Shown here piece by piece: positions 14,482 to 22,351 of a stretch of 23,130 nt of DNA. The position numbers and the translations under genes are program-made. Below the pieces are notes generated by a model. That model saw only the letters and a program-made list of their open reading frames with translations. It was not told the origin of the DNA and did not search any database. The DNA comes from Methanoregula sp. (lineage in GTDB: Archaea > Halobacteriota > Methanomicrobia > Methanomicrobiales > Methanospirillaceae), in the NCBI GenBank assembly GCA_023228295.1, contig JALOBP010000050.1:1-23130 (forward strand), read 5' to 3'. Each line of letters opens with the position of its first letter. Within the stretch, counting starts at the first letter, position 1.

Positions 14482-15697
14482 TGCTGGTAAGGATAACGAC
14501 ATGATCCTTAATCTCGCCCCGAAGATCCTCGAGCTGCTCAAAGGCGTCAACCAGCTTGAGCTTGAGAATTTCTCGATGGAGATTGGCGATCTCGACCTCT
14601 TCATTCCGTCATCCGGTTTTTCCGTTCCTGCCTCTTCCCCCCCGGGTGCCCCTGCCCCGATCCGTCCCACAACTCTCATAAATGAGCAGTATACTCCTCT
14701 CATGACCGACTACCCGGGAAAGATCCGGGAGGTGACACTTGGTGCCACACGGGCAGAAGGAGGCAGCCGGTCAGGGACTGTCACTATCGGGGGTGCAACC
14801 ACCCCGGCATATGCCGATCGTGTCCGCCTCCCTCCCCACCGCCCGGTCATCTCGCTCGATGTTTTCGATATGCCGGTTTCCCTCCCCAAGGTGCTGAAGG
14901 AAAATGTTGGGGAGGTAATGGACCATCCCGCTGAATGGGCAAAGATGAACGTGAAAAAGTTCGGCGCTGACGTTATCACCATCCACCTGATGAGCACCGA
15001 CCCTCTCTTCCGTGATGCAACCCCTGCCGATGCCGTCAGGACCGTTGAGGATGTCCTGCAGGCAGTGGATGTCCCGCTTATCATCGGGGGTTGCGGCGAC
15101 CCGAAGAAGGATGCTGCGGTCTTTACGGCGATCTCCGAAATGGCAGCCGGTGAACGTCTCCTTCTCAACTCTGTCACTCTCGACATGGCGGAGCAAAAAT
15201 CCCTCCGGACCGTGGCAACTTCTGCAAAGGAGAACGGCCACCTCCTTCTTGCCTTCACCGGCCTTGAACTGAATAATGCCAAGGAGCTCAACCGCAGGCT
15301 CTACGAGTACATCCCGCCGGAGCAGATTGTCATGGACCTGACCACGGTTGCACTCGGGTATGGTCTTGAGTATTCCTTTACCATCCATGAACGGGCCCGG
15401 TACGCAGCCCTGATGGGGGATACTGAACTGGCCCATCCTGTTATCTCCGCTGCCACCAATGCCTGGGCTGCCCGCGAGGCATGGATGAAGATGCCGCCGG
15501 AATATGGCTCCCGTGAACTGCGGGGTCCCATATGGGAGACTATCAATGCCGTCACGCTCCTGCTTGCAGGAATCGACCTTTTCCTCATGATGCACCCGGC
15601 AGCGGTCCTCACGCTCAGGGATGTCATCGCCCGGCTGGAGAAGCATCCCGGGGCACTCCATGAACCCATCGCGGACTGGGTGGGGGTGCGGTTATGA
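14462..15697 (+). CDS. cdhD: CO dehydrogenase/acetyl-CoA synthase complex, delta subunit (corrinoid Fe-S protein, small)
   Basis: A 411-residue TIM-barrel protein, the cobalt-corrinoid-binding partner of CdhE (homologue of bacterial AcsD). I start it at ATG 14462 because an excellent Shine-Dalgarno (aggaggtgag) ends six bases upstream; an in-frame GTG at 14453 lies inside that Shine-Dalgarno and is less likely. The N-terminal segment (about 20-50, ILELLKGVNQLELENFSMEI) is the extension characteristic of archaeal CdhD; a Pro-rich linker leads to the barrel, with blocks FDMPVSLPKVLKENVGEV, FGADVITIHLMSTDP, PLIIGGCGDPKKD and VMDLTTVALGYGLEYSFT. It carries no Fe-S motif, as expected. Overlaps cdhC by 20 bases and cdhE by 4. 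Confidence 0.96.
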   Translation: MTQKNNNAGKDNDMILNLAPKILELLKGVNQLELENFSMEIGDLDLFIPSSGFSVPASSPPGAPAPIRPTTLINEQYTPLMTDYPGKIREVTLGATRAEGGSRSGTVTIGGATTPAYADRVRLPPHRPVISLDVFDMPVSLPKVLKENVGEVMDHPAEWAKMNVKKFGADVITIHLMSTDPLFRDATPADAVRTVEDVLQAVDVPLIIGGCGDPKKDAAVFTAISEMAAGERLLLNSVTLDMAEQKSLRTVATSAKENGHLLLAFTGLELNNAKELNRRLYEYIPPEQIVMDLTTVALGYGLEYSFTIHERARYAALMGDTELAHPVISAATNAWAAREAWMKMPPEYGSRELRGPIWETINAVTLLLAGIDLFLMMHPAAVLTLRDVIARLEKHPGALHEPIADWVGVRL

Positions 15698-17130
15698 ACG
15701 GGACTACTGCGATGGAGAACAACCCTAAAAAGAGCATCAAGGAAATCAGCCCCATCGATGTCTATAAGCTCCTGCCGAAGACCAACTGCGGGGACTGTAA
15801 GGAGGCAAACTGCATGGCCTTTGCCACGCGGCTTGTCAATGGCGAGCTGATGCTTACTGACTGCCCGGTCCTGCATACGGCTGAATACGCGTTGGCTCAC
15901 GAAGCCCTCTCCCACCTTATGGCACCACCGGTACGGGCGGTTACCATTGGCAATGGCGATCAGGCCATCATGATTGGCGGAAAATATGTGCTCTGGCGCC
16001 ACGAGTTCACCTACCATAACCCGACTCCCATAGCCATCGATGTCCACGACCTGATGCCGGAGAACGAACTGCGGGAACGGGTTGCTGCCATCGGGCAGTT
16101 CTCGTATAACTATATTGGCCGGAAACTGGTGCTGAATGCTGTTGCCATTCGTTCAGTTTCAAAGGACCCGGCCACTTTTGCGGCAGCGGTAAAAACCGTG
16201 GCCGGTGCAACCGGTCTCCCGCTCATCCTCTGTGCCCTTGATCCTGCTGTCATGGAAGCGGGTCTTAAGGAGGCAAATGACCGGTGTCCCCTCATCTATG
16301 CAGCGATGGAAAGCAGCTGGAAGGCGATGGCCGATCTCGCCCTTGCACACAAGGCCCCGCTTGCTGTCTTTGCCCCGGGAGACCTTTCCCTCCTCCGCTC
16401 GCTTGTACGGACACTTCTTGCGTACGGTGTCCACGAACTCGTGCTCGACCCCGGCACGTATGCCGATGACGGGCTTGCAGCCACCCTGACAAACTTTACA
16501 GCAATCCGTTCACAGGCATGCCGCCAGTTCGACGAACTTTTCGGGTTCCCCCTTATCGGCATTCCCATGACGGTCTGGACCGGCGGAGAACTATCCGAGG
16601 ACGTGTTGAAATGGAAAGAGGCGGTAACGGCATCCATGCTCATGTCCCGGTACGCGGATCTTCTGATTATGCACAGCATGGACGGCTGGGTGCTCCTGCC
16701 CGAGCTCATCTGGAGGTTCAATATCTATACCGATCCCCGGAAACCCGTGTCGGTCGAGTCCGGGATCAAGACGTTCGGCAGGCCCGACCGGAAATCTCCG
16801 ATGCTCATCACAACGAACTATGCTCTCACGTACTTCACGGTCGAATCCGACATCAAGGCGGCAAATCTCGATTGTTACCTTGTTGTGGTCGATACCGGGG
16901 GCCTTAGTGTCGAGAGTGCAGTGGCCGGCCGTTACTTCACTGCCGAATCTATAGCAAATGCCCTGAATGAATATACGGCAGGCAGTCTTGTCGATCATAC
17001 CACTCTCATTATCCCCGGGCTCTCGGCACGGCTGAGTGGGGAGACCGAGGAGGCGACCGGCTGGAAGATCCTGGTTGGTCCCAAGGACTCATCCGGGATC
17101 CCGCAGTTCCTCCGGGAACACTGGCACTAG
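15694..17130 (+). CDS. cdhE: CO dehydrogenase/acetyl-CoA synthase complex, gamma subunit (corrinoid Fe-S protein, large)
   Basis: A 478-residue protein whose ATG overlaps the cdhD stop (ATGA). With CdhD it carries the methyl group between the pterin C1 carrier and the A-cluster on a cobamide. The N-terminal [4Fe-4S] domain has C32, C35, C40 and C57 (NCGDCKEANC...TDC), which reduces Co(II) to Co(I); a TIM barrel (about 100-320) and a C-terminal corrinoid-binding domain (about 330-478) follow. Length matches the family. A second in-frame ATG at 15712 (MENNPKKS) is possible, but the coupled ATG at 15694 is preferred. The corrinoid partner of the downstream RACo-like protein is expected to be this subunit. 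Confidence 0.97.
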   Translation: MNGTTAMENNPKKSIKEISPIDVYKLLPKTNCGDCKEANCMAFATRLVNGELMLTDCPVLHTAEYALAHEALSHLMAPPVRAVTIGNGDQAIMIGGKYVLWRHEFTYHNPTPIAIDVHDLMPENELRERVAAIGQFSYNYIGRKLVLNAVAIRSVSKDPATFAAAVKTVAGATGLPLILCALDPAVMEAGLKEANDRCPLIYAAMESSWKAMADLALAHKAPLAVFAPGDLSLLRSLVRTLLAYGVHELVLDPGTYADDGLAATLTNFTAIRSQACRQFDELFGFPLIGIPMTVWTGGELSEDVLKWKEAVTASMLMSRYADLLIMHSMDGWVLLPELIWRFNIYTDPRKPVSVESGIKTFGRPDRKSPMLITTNYALTYFTVESDIKAANLDCYLVVVDTGGLSVESAVAGRYFTAESIANALNEYTAGSLVDHTTLIIPGLSARLSGETEEATGWKILVGPKDSSGIPQFLREHWH

Positions 17131-17223
17131 CGGGTAATTATGTTCAGAACAGGGGATTGTTTGCCGGCTCCCTCATGATGCCCGCCCATTCCTGCCTGCA
17201 AGCTGCGCAAAACGGAGATATGG

Positions 17224-19056
17224 ATGATGACAGAGAAGGTCTCGGTGGTTTTTAGCCCGCTTAACAAGGTTGTTGCCGTAACTGGGGGAACAACGGTACT
17301 TGAAGCAGTGCGCCTTGCCGGGATCCAGTTCGAGAGCATCTGTGGGGGCAAAGGCGAGTGTAATAAATGCAGGGCCATCCATGTGAGTGGCTCCTGCGAT
17401 ATCGGCACTCCAGAGAGTGTTAAAGGGTTGTCAACCGATGAGATTGCCCGCCATTACTGTCGCGCCTGCCAGACTCATGTCCAGGGCAATTGCGAATTCA
17501 TTATTCCCGTTGAGAGCCGGATTGATTTTCCCAAGATCCTCCACCAGTATGCCATCCCGGATCTAGAAATCTCGCCTCTGGTAAAAAAATATCTCCTTCT
17601 CCCTGCTCCGTCACCTGCCCATCCGGTGGGCCAGCGGTCAGTTAAACTTGAAGGGTACAGCGGCACCCGGCCGCACATGACCCGCCACCAGCATGACCAG
17701 CTGCTTGCAGCAACCGGCACCCGGACTGTCACGATCTCAACAACGTCGGGGTACCCCGCAATCGCCAGCATCGAAGATGGTGATACGACCTGCGAGAACT
17801 TTGGGATCGCTATCGATCTGGGGACAACTACGGTTGTCGGCGTTGTTATCGATCTCAACCGGGTTACGGTCCTTGCGGAAGCCTCTGTTATGAACCGGCA
17901 GATCACCCATGGAGAAGAACTCCTCACCCGGATAGCTGTTGCAAAGAAACCTGGTGGAAGAGAGCGGCTCCGGCTTGCCGCTGTCGACAGCATCAATGAA
18001 GTTATTGCGATGCTTCTCGCGGCAACGGGTATCAGCGGCTCATCGGTCAATGATGTCTGCATTGCCGGAAATACCGTCATGCATTACCTGTTTCTCGGCC
18101 GGGACCCGTCCGTCCTTGAGCTGGTCAACGCCGAGATCGCCCGTGACCCGGTTATCCTCAAGGCCCATGCAGCCGGCCTGCTTGTGAACCCGGAAGCCCC
18201 GATCTACTGCCTTCCGGATGTCAGCCGCTTCATTGGGGGCGATGCCGTGGGTGACGTGGTGGCTAGCGGTCTTCACCTTTCCGGCGAGTTGTCGCTTCTT
18301 GTGGATCTCGGCACCAATGGTGAAGTTATCATCGGTTCCCGTGACTGGCTCGCATCGGTCTCCTGTGCATCCGGACCGGCATTCGAGGGCGCCGGGATTA
18401 CCTGCGGGATGCGGGCCATGCGGGGTGCTATTGACCATGTCACCATCGATCCCCAGGACCTGAGCGTCTCGTTTACGACAATCGGAAATGAGCCTCCCCG
18501 TGGTATCTGCGGGTCGGGCATCATCGACGCTGCAGCGGCAATGGTCACGGCCGGGATCCTCGATTTTTCAGGACGAATCGTCGATGGAAAACCGGGTGTC
18601 CGGATAGGTACGGACGGTCTGGAATATGTTCTCGTCAGCAGGGAGATGAGTGCAACCGGCCGGGACATCATTGTGACCCGGCAGGATCTCTCCTATCTCA
18701 TGGATTCAAAAGCTGCAGCCTGCGGGGCGATTGGAGTACTCTTAAAAAAATACCGGCTTTCCATTGCCGATATCCGCCACGTTTACCTTGCCGGGGGGTT
18801 TGGCGAGTACGCTGACCGCGAAAAACTCGTCACATTCGGTATCATTCCTGCATTTCCGCATGCGAAGTTCCATGCTATCGGCAACGGGTCTCTTGCAGGG
18901 GCCTGTGCAGCTCTTCTCTCCGAAAAAAAACGGGAGGAACTCGTGAATGTCGCACGGATGATGGTCTATATCGATCTGCTCGTGGATGCAGACTTTATCG
19001 AAGAATACACTGCAGCGTTGTATATCCCCGGGAAAAAAGAGTATTTCCCCGGGTAA
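17224..19056 (+). CDS. RACo-like ferredoxin/ASKHA protein, putative ATP-dependent corrinoid reactivator
   Basis: A 610-residue protein of the DUF4445/RACo/RamA superfamily. The N-terminal ferredoxin-like domain (about 5-100) has C40, C46, C49 and C82 (ICGGKGECNKC...RAC), the plant-type [2Fe-2S] pattern of RACo. A linker (about 100-195) leads to an ASKHA ATPase domain with phosphate-binding strands AIDLGTTTVVGVV (about 198) and LVDLGTNGEVIIG, and a C-terminal LAGGFGEYADREKL. No C-terminal 4Fe-4S ferredoxin pair as in RamA is seen. Relatives use ATP to drive reduction of inactive Co(II) corrinoid proteins to Co(I); in acetogens the enzyme sits with the corrinoid Fe-S protein. Position 93 bp after cdhE, same strand, without an obvious terminator between, points to CdhDE as partner. 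Start ATG 17224 follows an aacggag Shine-Dalgarno. Family sure; substrate inferred. Confidence 0.9.
   Translation: MMTEKVSVVFSPLNKVVAVTGGTTVLEAVRLAGIQFESICGGKGECNKCRAIHVSGSCDIGTPESVKGLSTDEIARHYCRACQTHVQGNCEFIIPVESRIDFPKILHQYAIPDLEISPLVKKYLLLPAPSPAHPVGQRSVKLEGYSGTRPHMTRHQHDQLLAATGTRTVTISTTSGYPAIASIEDGDTTCENFGIAIDLGTTTVVGVVIDLNRVTVLAEASVMNRQITHGEELLTRIAVAKKPGGRERLRLAAVDSINEVIAMLLAATGISGSSVNDVCIAGNTVMHYLFLGRDPSVLELVNAEIARDPVILKAHAAGLLVNPEAPIYCLPDVSRFIGGDAVGDVVASGLHLSGELSLLVDLGTNGEVIIGSRDWLASVSCASGPAFEGAGITCGMRAMRGAIDHVTIDPQDLSVSFTTIGNEPPRGICGSGIIDAAAAMVTAGILDFSGRIVDGKPGVRIGTDGLEYVLVSREMSATGRDIIVTRQDLSYLMDSKAAACGAIGVLLKKYRLSIADIRHVYLAGGFGEYADREKLVTFGIIPAFPHAKFHAIGNGSLAGACAALLSEKKREELVNVARMMVYIDLLVDADFIEEYTAALYIPGKKEYFPG
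19026..19053 (+). terminator. Hairpin at the end of the RACo-like gene
   Basis: CCC-c-GGGAAA (19026-19035) pairs with TTTCCC-c-GGG (19044-19053): nine base pairs with one C-C mismatch and an 8-base loop, ending at the stop codon. The converging gene on the minus strand stops at 19068, so transcripts meet here. It could end or stabilise the cdh-operon mRNA. No long T run follows. Confidence 0.35.
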
Positions 19057-19067
19057 TCTTTGAAAAA

Positions 19068-19862
19068 TTACTCGAACAACCACCCGAGGTCTTCGAGTTC
19101 CTCGATGTGGGAGATCTGCTTGGTGATGTCGGCCTCTTCAGGGATCTCGATCTTGGCTACAATCTTATTGGAACCGCCAAAGGTATCCAGGGTCGCCCCG
19201 AGTGCCACAAGATCACGGAGGATCTCATCCTGCATCTTCTTCCGGTCGCCATCTCCCAGTTCGGCAATGAGCTGGAACTCCGGGTGTTTGAGGATTGCAG
19301 TCTTGTTGATAGTCACCCCGCTCTGGCTTTCCATAACCGCATCGAATGCTTCCCGGCGCATCCGCTGGTTCTCCATGTGGGAGTAAACGCGATAACCGGT
19401 CTTGATGGATGTGGCAATCTCGTCAATCTTGGCAATGATCTGCTCAACCATTGTCTCCATCTGGTCCTGCGCATGCGTAATGGCGAACAGGTGGAAATCA
19501 TCGGTATAGATCCACTGGATCTCTGTGGTATTGGCTTTTTTATAGATCCGTTCGCTGATACCCCACTCGCCGCGTTTTAACCGGAGTCCAAGTACCTTCA
19601 GGTCCGGTGATTTCACGGCATGCACCGGGTACACATGGAGATCATCGATAAGGGAGCCCCCTGCATCCCTGAACTCCCTGATGTAGAGCTCGAAGTAACG
19701 GGTCTTCGGGTGGGGCGGTTTTAAGATAACGCTGTCGAAAACCTTCCACTTGTATTCCATGACCTGCTGGATCTCGATCTCATCACCGACATCAATCAGG
19801 TAAGAATGGTCGAAATAATTCTTTCCTGATTTCTGGTACTCGTGATAGATTACTTCTGTCAT
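19068..19862 (-). CDS. Hypothetical cysteine-free protein, 264 aa
   Basis: I do not recognise this family. The protein is soluble, has no cysteine, no signal peptide and no transmembrane segment. The N-terminal half (about 1-128) looks beta-rich with many aromatic residues (KSGKNYFDHSYLIDVGDEIE, KTRYFELYIREF, EIQWIYTDDFHLFAIT). A long charged helix, possibly a coiled coil, spans about 129-178. The C-terminal part (about 185-264) is mixed and ends with an acidic ISHIEELEDLGWLFE. The ATG at 19862 is supported by a gaggagc Shine-Dalgarno that lies in a hairpin loop. It is convergent with the RACo-like gene, 11 bp apart, and upstream of it lies a 229-bp spacer; no operon partner is visible. Codon use looks like that of its neighbours. 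Confidence 0.8.
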   Translation of the reverse strand: MTEVIYHEYQKSGKNYFDHSYLIDVGDEIEIQQVMEYKWKVFDSVILKPPHPKTRYFELYIREFRDAGGSLIDDLHVYPVHAVKSPDLKVLGLRLKRGEWGISERIYKKANTTEIQWIYTDDFHLFAITHAQDQMETMVEQIIAKIDEIATSIKTGYRVYSHMENQRMRREAFDAVMESQSGVTINKTAILKHPEFQLIAELGDGDRKKMQDEILRDLVALGATLDTFGGSNKIVAKIEIPEEADITKQISHIEELEDLGWLFE

Positions 19863-19864
19863 GG

Positions 19865-19881
19865 TGCCTGCTCCTCAGGCA
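19865..19881 (-). promoter_or_regulatory. Shine-Dalgarno displayed in a hairpin loop
   Basis: On the minus strand TGCCTG-AGGAG-CAGGCA is a perfect 6-bp stem whose 5-base loop is exactly the Shine-Dalgarno AGGAG, three bases before the ATG at 19862. The loop would present the site to the ribosome, or hide it when a protein binds the stem. Confidence 0.5.
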
Positions 19882-20057
19882 GTAGGGGATATCTGGGTGC
19901 CTTCCCCGTCAGGAAATCGATCGCGTGTGGGTGATTCAAATATTGGGCCTGATATAGAGTTTACCCTGCCTGTTATTTGAGTGCTTTGGTTAGTTCACCC
20001 CTATGTTGCTGCACCGGATTAGGCATCTGCTGCTGTTATGGGATAACGTGTATCTGG

Positions 20058-20080
20058 TACCGGTGCATACCCGGTATGCA
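20058..20080 (+). promoter_or_regulatory. Overlapping alternative inverted repeats upstream of the methyltransferase
   Basis: TACCGG (20058-20063) can pair with CCGGTA (20071-20076), and TGCATAC (20064-20070) can pair with GTATGCA (20074-20080). The two stems share bases 20074-20076 and exclude each other. They end 11 bases before the methyltransferase ATG, which has no Shine-Dalgarno. This could be an operator or an mRNA switch. The rest of the spacer (19863-20057) shows no gene or clear signal besides the hairpin at 19865-19881. Confidence 0.35.
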
Positions 20081-20091
20081 GCGGTTTCCTC

Positions 20092-20721
20092 ATGACAGAC
20101 AACCGGATTGTATGGGATGATGCGTACCAGCGACGCTGGCAGATCTACGGGGGATCAGCCCCTCCTGTTGAGGGTCTTTTACCTTGTGCCCGCGTGCTGG
20201 AACTGGGCTGTGGCAATGGTAAAAACACGGGGTCGCTCCTGCAACAGGGCTGCGATGTAATTGCGCTTGATTTCTCCCGGGTGGCTGTCATGGCTGCCCG
20301 TTCTGTCATTTCGGGCACCCTGCCCGGCCATGCAGTCCTTGCGGATGCCCGCACCCTCCCTTTAAGCTCAGGTTCCTGCGATGCCGTCATTGCCCGGCAT
20401 ATTATCGGCCACATGAACCATGCCGGTCGCATGAAAATCGCAGCGGAGACTGCCCGGGTACTCAAAGCCGGCGGTACCCTTCACTTCTTCGCATTTTCCT
20501 GCGAAGATTTCCGTTATGGGCAGGGAGTGCCGGTCGAGAAAAATACATTCCTGCGGGGTAACGGGATCAGCACGCACTATTTTTCCCCGGATGAAGTCCC
20601 TGCTCTCTTCTCATCGCTCTTCTGCCGCACCCTTACCCGGCCCACATGGTGTCTCAGGATCCGCGGCAGGGACTATGTCCGGGCCGAGATCCATGCTGTT
20701 TTTACCCGCAGTGAGTCGTAA
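20092..20721 (+). CDS. Class I SAM-dependent methyltransferase
   Basis: A 209-residue Rossmann-fold methyltransferase of the Methyltransf_11 kind. Motif I is VLELGCGNGKNTG (35-47), the acidic end of strand 2 is IALDFSR, motif II-like VLADARTLPLSSGSCDAVIARHIIGHM gives the post-II loop, and motif III is ETARVLKAGGTLHFFAF. The C-terminal part contains RGNGISTHYFSPDEVP and resembles small-molecule methyltransferases, but the substrate cannot be told. No Shine-Dalgarno is visible, so translation may be leaderless. It stands alone between a divergent unknown gene and a PEGA gene 60 bp downstream on the same strand. Confidence is high for the fold, low for any role. Confidence 0.88.
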   Translation: MTDNRIVWDDAYQRRWQIYGGSAPPVEGLLPCARVLELGCGNGKNTGSLLQQGCDVIALDFSRVAVMAARSVISGTLPGHAVLADARTLPLSSGSCDAVIARHIIGHMNHAGRMKIAAETARVLKAGGTLHFFAFSCEDFRYGQGVPVEKNTFLRGNGISTHYFSPDEVPALFSSLFCRTLTRPTWCLRIRGRDYVRAEIHAVFTRSES

Positions 20722-20735
20722 CCGTCAACCCGTCC

Positions 20736-20741
20736 TTTTTT
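20736..20741 (+). terminator. T-run after the methyltransferase gene
   Basis: Six T (20736-20741) 15 bases past the methyltransferase stop, in a 60-bp gap. Short T runs of this kind end many archaeal transcripts; no stem is seen. Confidence 0.3.
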
Positions 20742-20781
20742 ATTCCGCCACTGCCCATCATTCTGAATAAGGTGTATTCCC

Positions 20782-22092
20782 ATGAAACTCATTTCTGTTC
20801 TGGTCTGTGTCTTAACACTCCTGTTTTTAATTTTCCCGGTTATGGCAATCGGTGGCAACGAAGGATGGATCGAAGTGCGGTGCAATGTTGATGGTGCATC
20901 GGTCCTGTTCGATGGAACTCACAAGGGAGTGATCTCTGGCGGTTCGCTCACGGTTCCTGTCTATACTACCGGAAGTCCGTATACCACGTTCACTGTCGAG
21001 AAGCCCGGGTACTATTCTTACTCGGGACCGCTTGCAATGCCCGCAGCGGGTGAGACTACTACGGTCTATGCTACTCTGAATCCGGTTCCTGTTACGCCAA
21101 CGCCGACACAATATGGATCGATATATGTCGAGTCCCAGCCAACCGGTGCCGAGATCTCCTTTAACGGGGATTACCGGGGACTCGCCCCGCTTACCATCAG
21201 CGATGTTTATCCCGGCAGTTACACGATCACTGCCGAGAAGAACGGATACCATACTTTTACAACAACCACCTCGGTTTCTTCAGGAACCCGCTCTACGGTC
21301 TATTGTTCCTTAAACAAACTGGATACGACCGGCTCGCTCTATGTCATCTCCACCCCTTCGAACGCGAACATCTATCTCGATGCGGTTTACAAGGGCCGGA
21401 CCCCCATGACCATCAGCAACATCGCGTCCGGTACACATATCCTCGAGATTGACACCTCCGGTTACTATGACTGGAAGTCCACGGTAGATGTTCCCGTTGG
21501 CGGAACCAAAACCCTGTCAGCTACATTGAACCCGATGCCCTCGAGCACAGTTGGCTGGATTTATGTTGCATCGAGTCCCGGTGGAGCATCGGTGACCCTT
21601 GACGGTAATGCGGTCGGGCAGACGCCCAACTCTGGTTCGCTCAAACTCAACAATATCGCATCCGGTCTTCATACGGTGTCGCTCTCGCTTACCGGCTATG
21701 CCCTGTACACCGTTCAGACCAGCGTCTCACCCAACACTGTTTCGGAAGTGAGTGCCATTCTCCAGCACTCTGCTCCGGTATCGACTACCGGGGGCCTTAC
21801 GGTTTCATCGACTCCTGCCGGGGCAAATGTCTTCCTCGACAACCAGTTCATTGGCATCACCCCGATCACCCTTGACACGGTAACAACCGGGACGCACACG
21901 GTCACGATTCGGGCTGACGGGTACCAGGAATATTCTGCAACAACGCCAGTCAATGCCGGTGCGACCAGCACGGTTTCCGCGGCATTGTTGCCGGCAACCG
22001 TCCCTACCCCGAAATCCCCCCTGCCGGTGTTCCTGATTTTTTCTGCACTGGGTATTGCCGGGATCTTTGTTATGGGCAGAAAATTCCGGTAA
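20782..22092 (+). CDS. Secreted/anchored PEGA-repeat protein (five repeats)
   Basis: A 436-residue surface protein. Residues 1-22 are a signal peptide (MKLISVLVCVLTLLFLIFPVMA). Five PEGA-type beta domains follow at about 28-99, 112-177, 184-249, 257-327 and 337-404, each of the form G-x-(I/L)-x-V-x-S-x-P-x-(G/N)-A-x-(I/V)-x-(L/F)-(D/N)-G with a later TPxTI...GxHxxxIxxxGY block; the first is the most divergent. The C-terminus (about 409-436) is a Pro/Lys break TPKSPLP, a hydrophobic helix and a basic tail GRKFR, the layout of an archaeosortase-type sorting signal or a simple membrane anchor. PEGA domains are thought to act in S-layer or cell-wall contact. ATG 20782 follows an aaggtg. The gene at the right edge is a related, convergent PEGA protein. 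Confidence 0.9.
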   Translation: MKLISVLVCVLTLLFLIFPVMAIGGNEGWIEVRCNVDGASVLFDGTHKGVISGGSLTVPVYTTGSPYTTFTVEKPGYYSYSGPLAMPAAGETTTVYATLNPVPVTPTPTQYGSIYVESQPTGAEISFNGDYRGLAPLTISDVYPGSYTITAEKNGYHTFTTTTSVSSGTRSTVYCSLNKLDTTGSLYVISTPSNANIYLDAVYKGRTPMTISNIASGTHILEIDTSGYYDWKSTVDVPVGGTKTLSATLNPMPSSTVGWIYVASSPGGASVTLDGNAVGQTPNSGSLKLNNIASGLHTVSLSLTGYALYTVQTSVSPNTVSEVSAILQHSAPVSTTGGLTVSSTPAGANVFLDNQFIGITPITLDTVTTGTHTVTIRADGYQEYSATTPVNAGATSTVSAALLPATVPTPKSPLPVFLIFSALGIAGIFVMGRKFR

Positions 22093-22351
22093 TTCCACTC
22101 CTTTTTTATGCCGGCCGGTTTTGGTACTGCGATCCTGCCAGTTCCTGTGATCCCACATAACAGGCCGGGTTGTGAGAACGTCATCCCATGGATCTCTGTC
22201 CTGCTCTTACTCGCTGGTTGCTGAACCTTGTTTTCCCGGGATGCCGGTGGAATCTTCGTTCAGAAATCATGCACAGGCAGCAGTTATGGAAAAATTCAGA
22301 ATGGTTATGTTCCCAAAAAAAAAACAGGGGTTGTGGCCGGGATTGTCCATT
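22093..22351. other. Convergent intergenic region with T/A runs
   Basis: 259 bp between two converging PEGA genes. T6 at 22102-22107 lies ten bases after the plus-strand stop, and A10 at 22315-22324 gives a T10 downstream of the minus-strand stop (22352), so each transcript has its own terminator-like run. No gene is supported: short frames here lack ribosome binding sites. Confidence 0.5.

Noticed and set aside
17131..17223. Terminator or small gene between cdhE and the RACo-like gene
   Set aside because: No stem with a T run and no frame with a ribosome binding site could be found, so read-through is the simpler reading.
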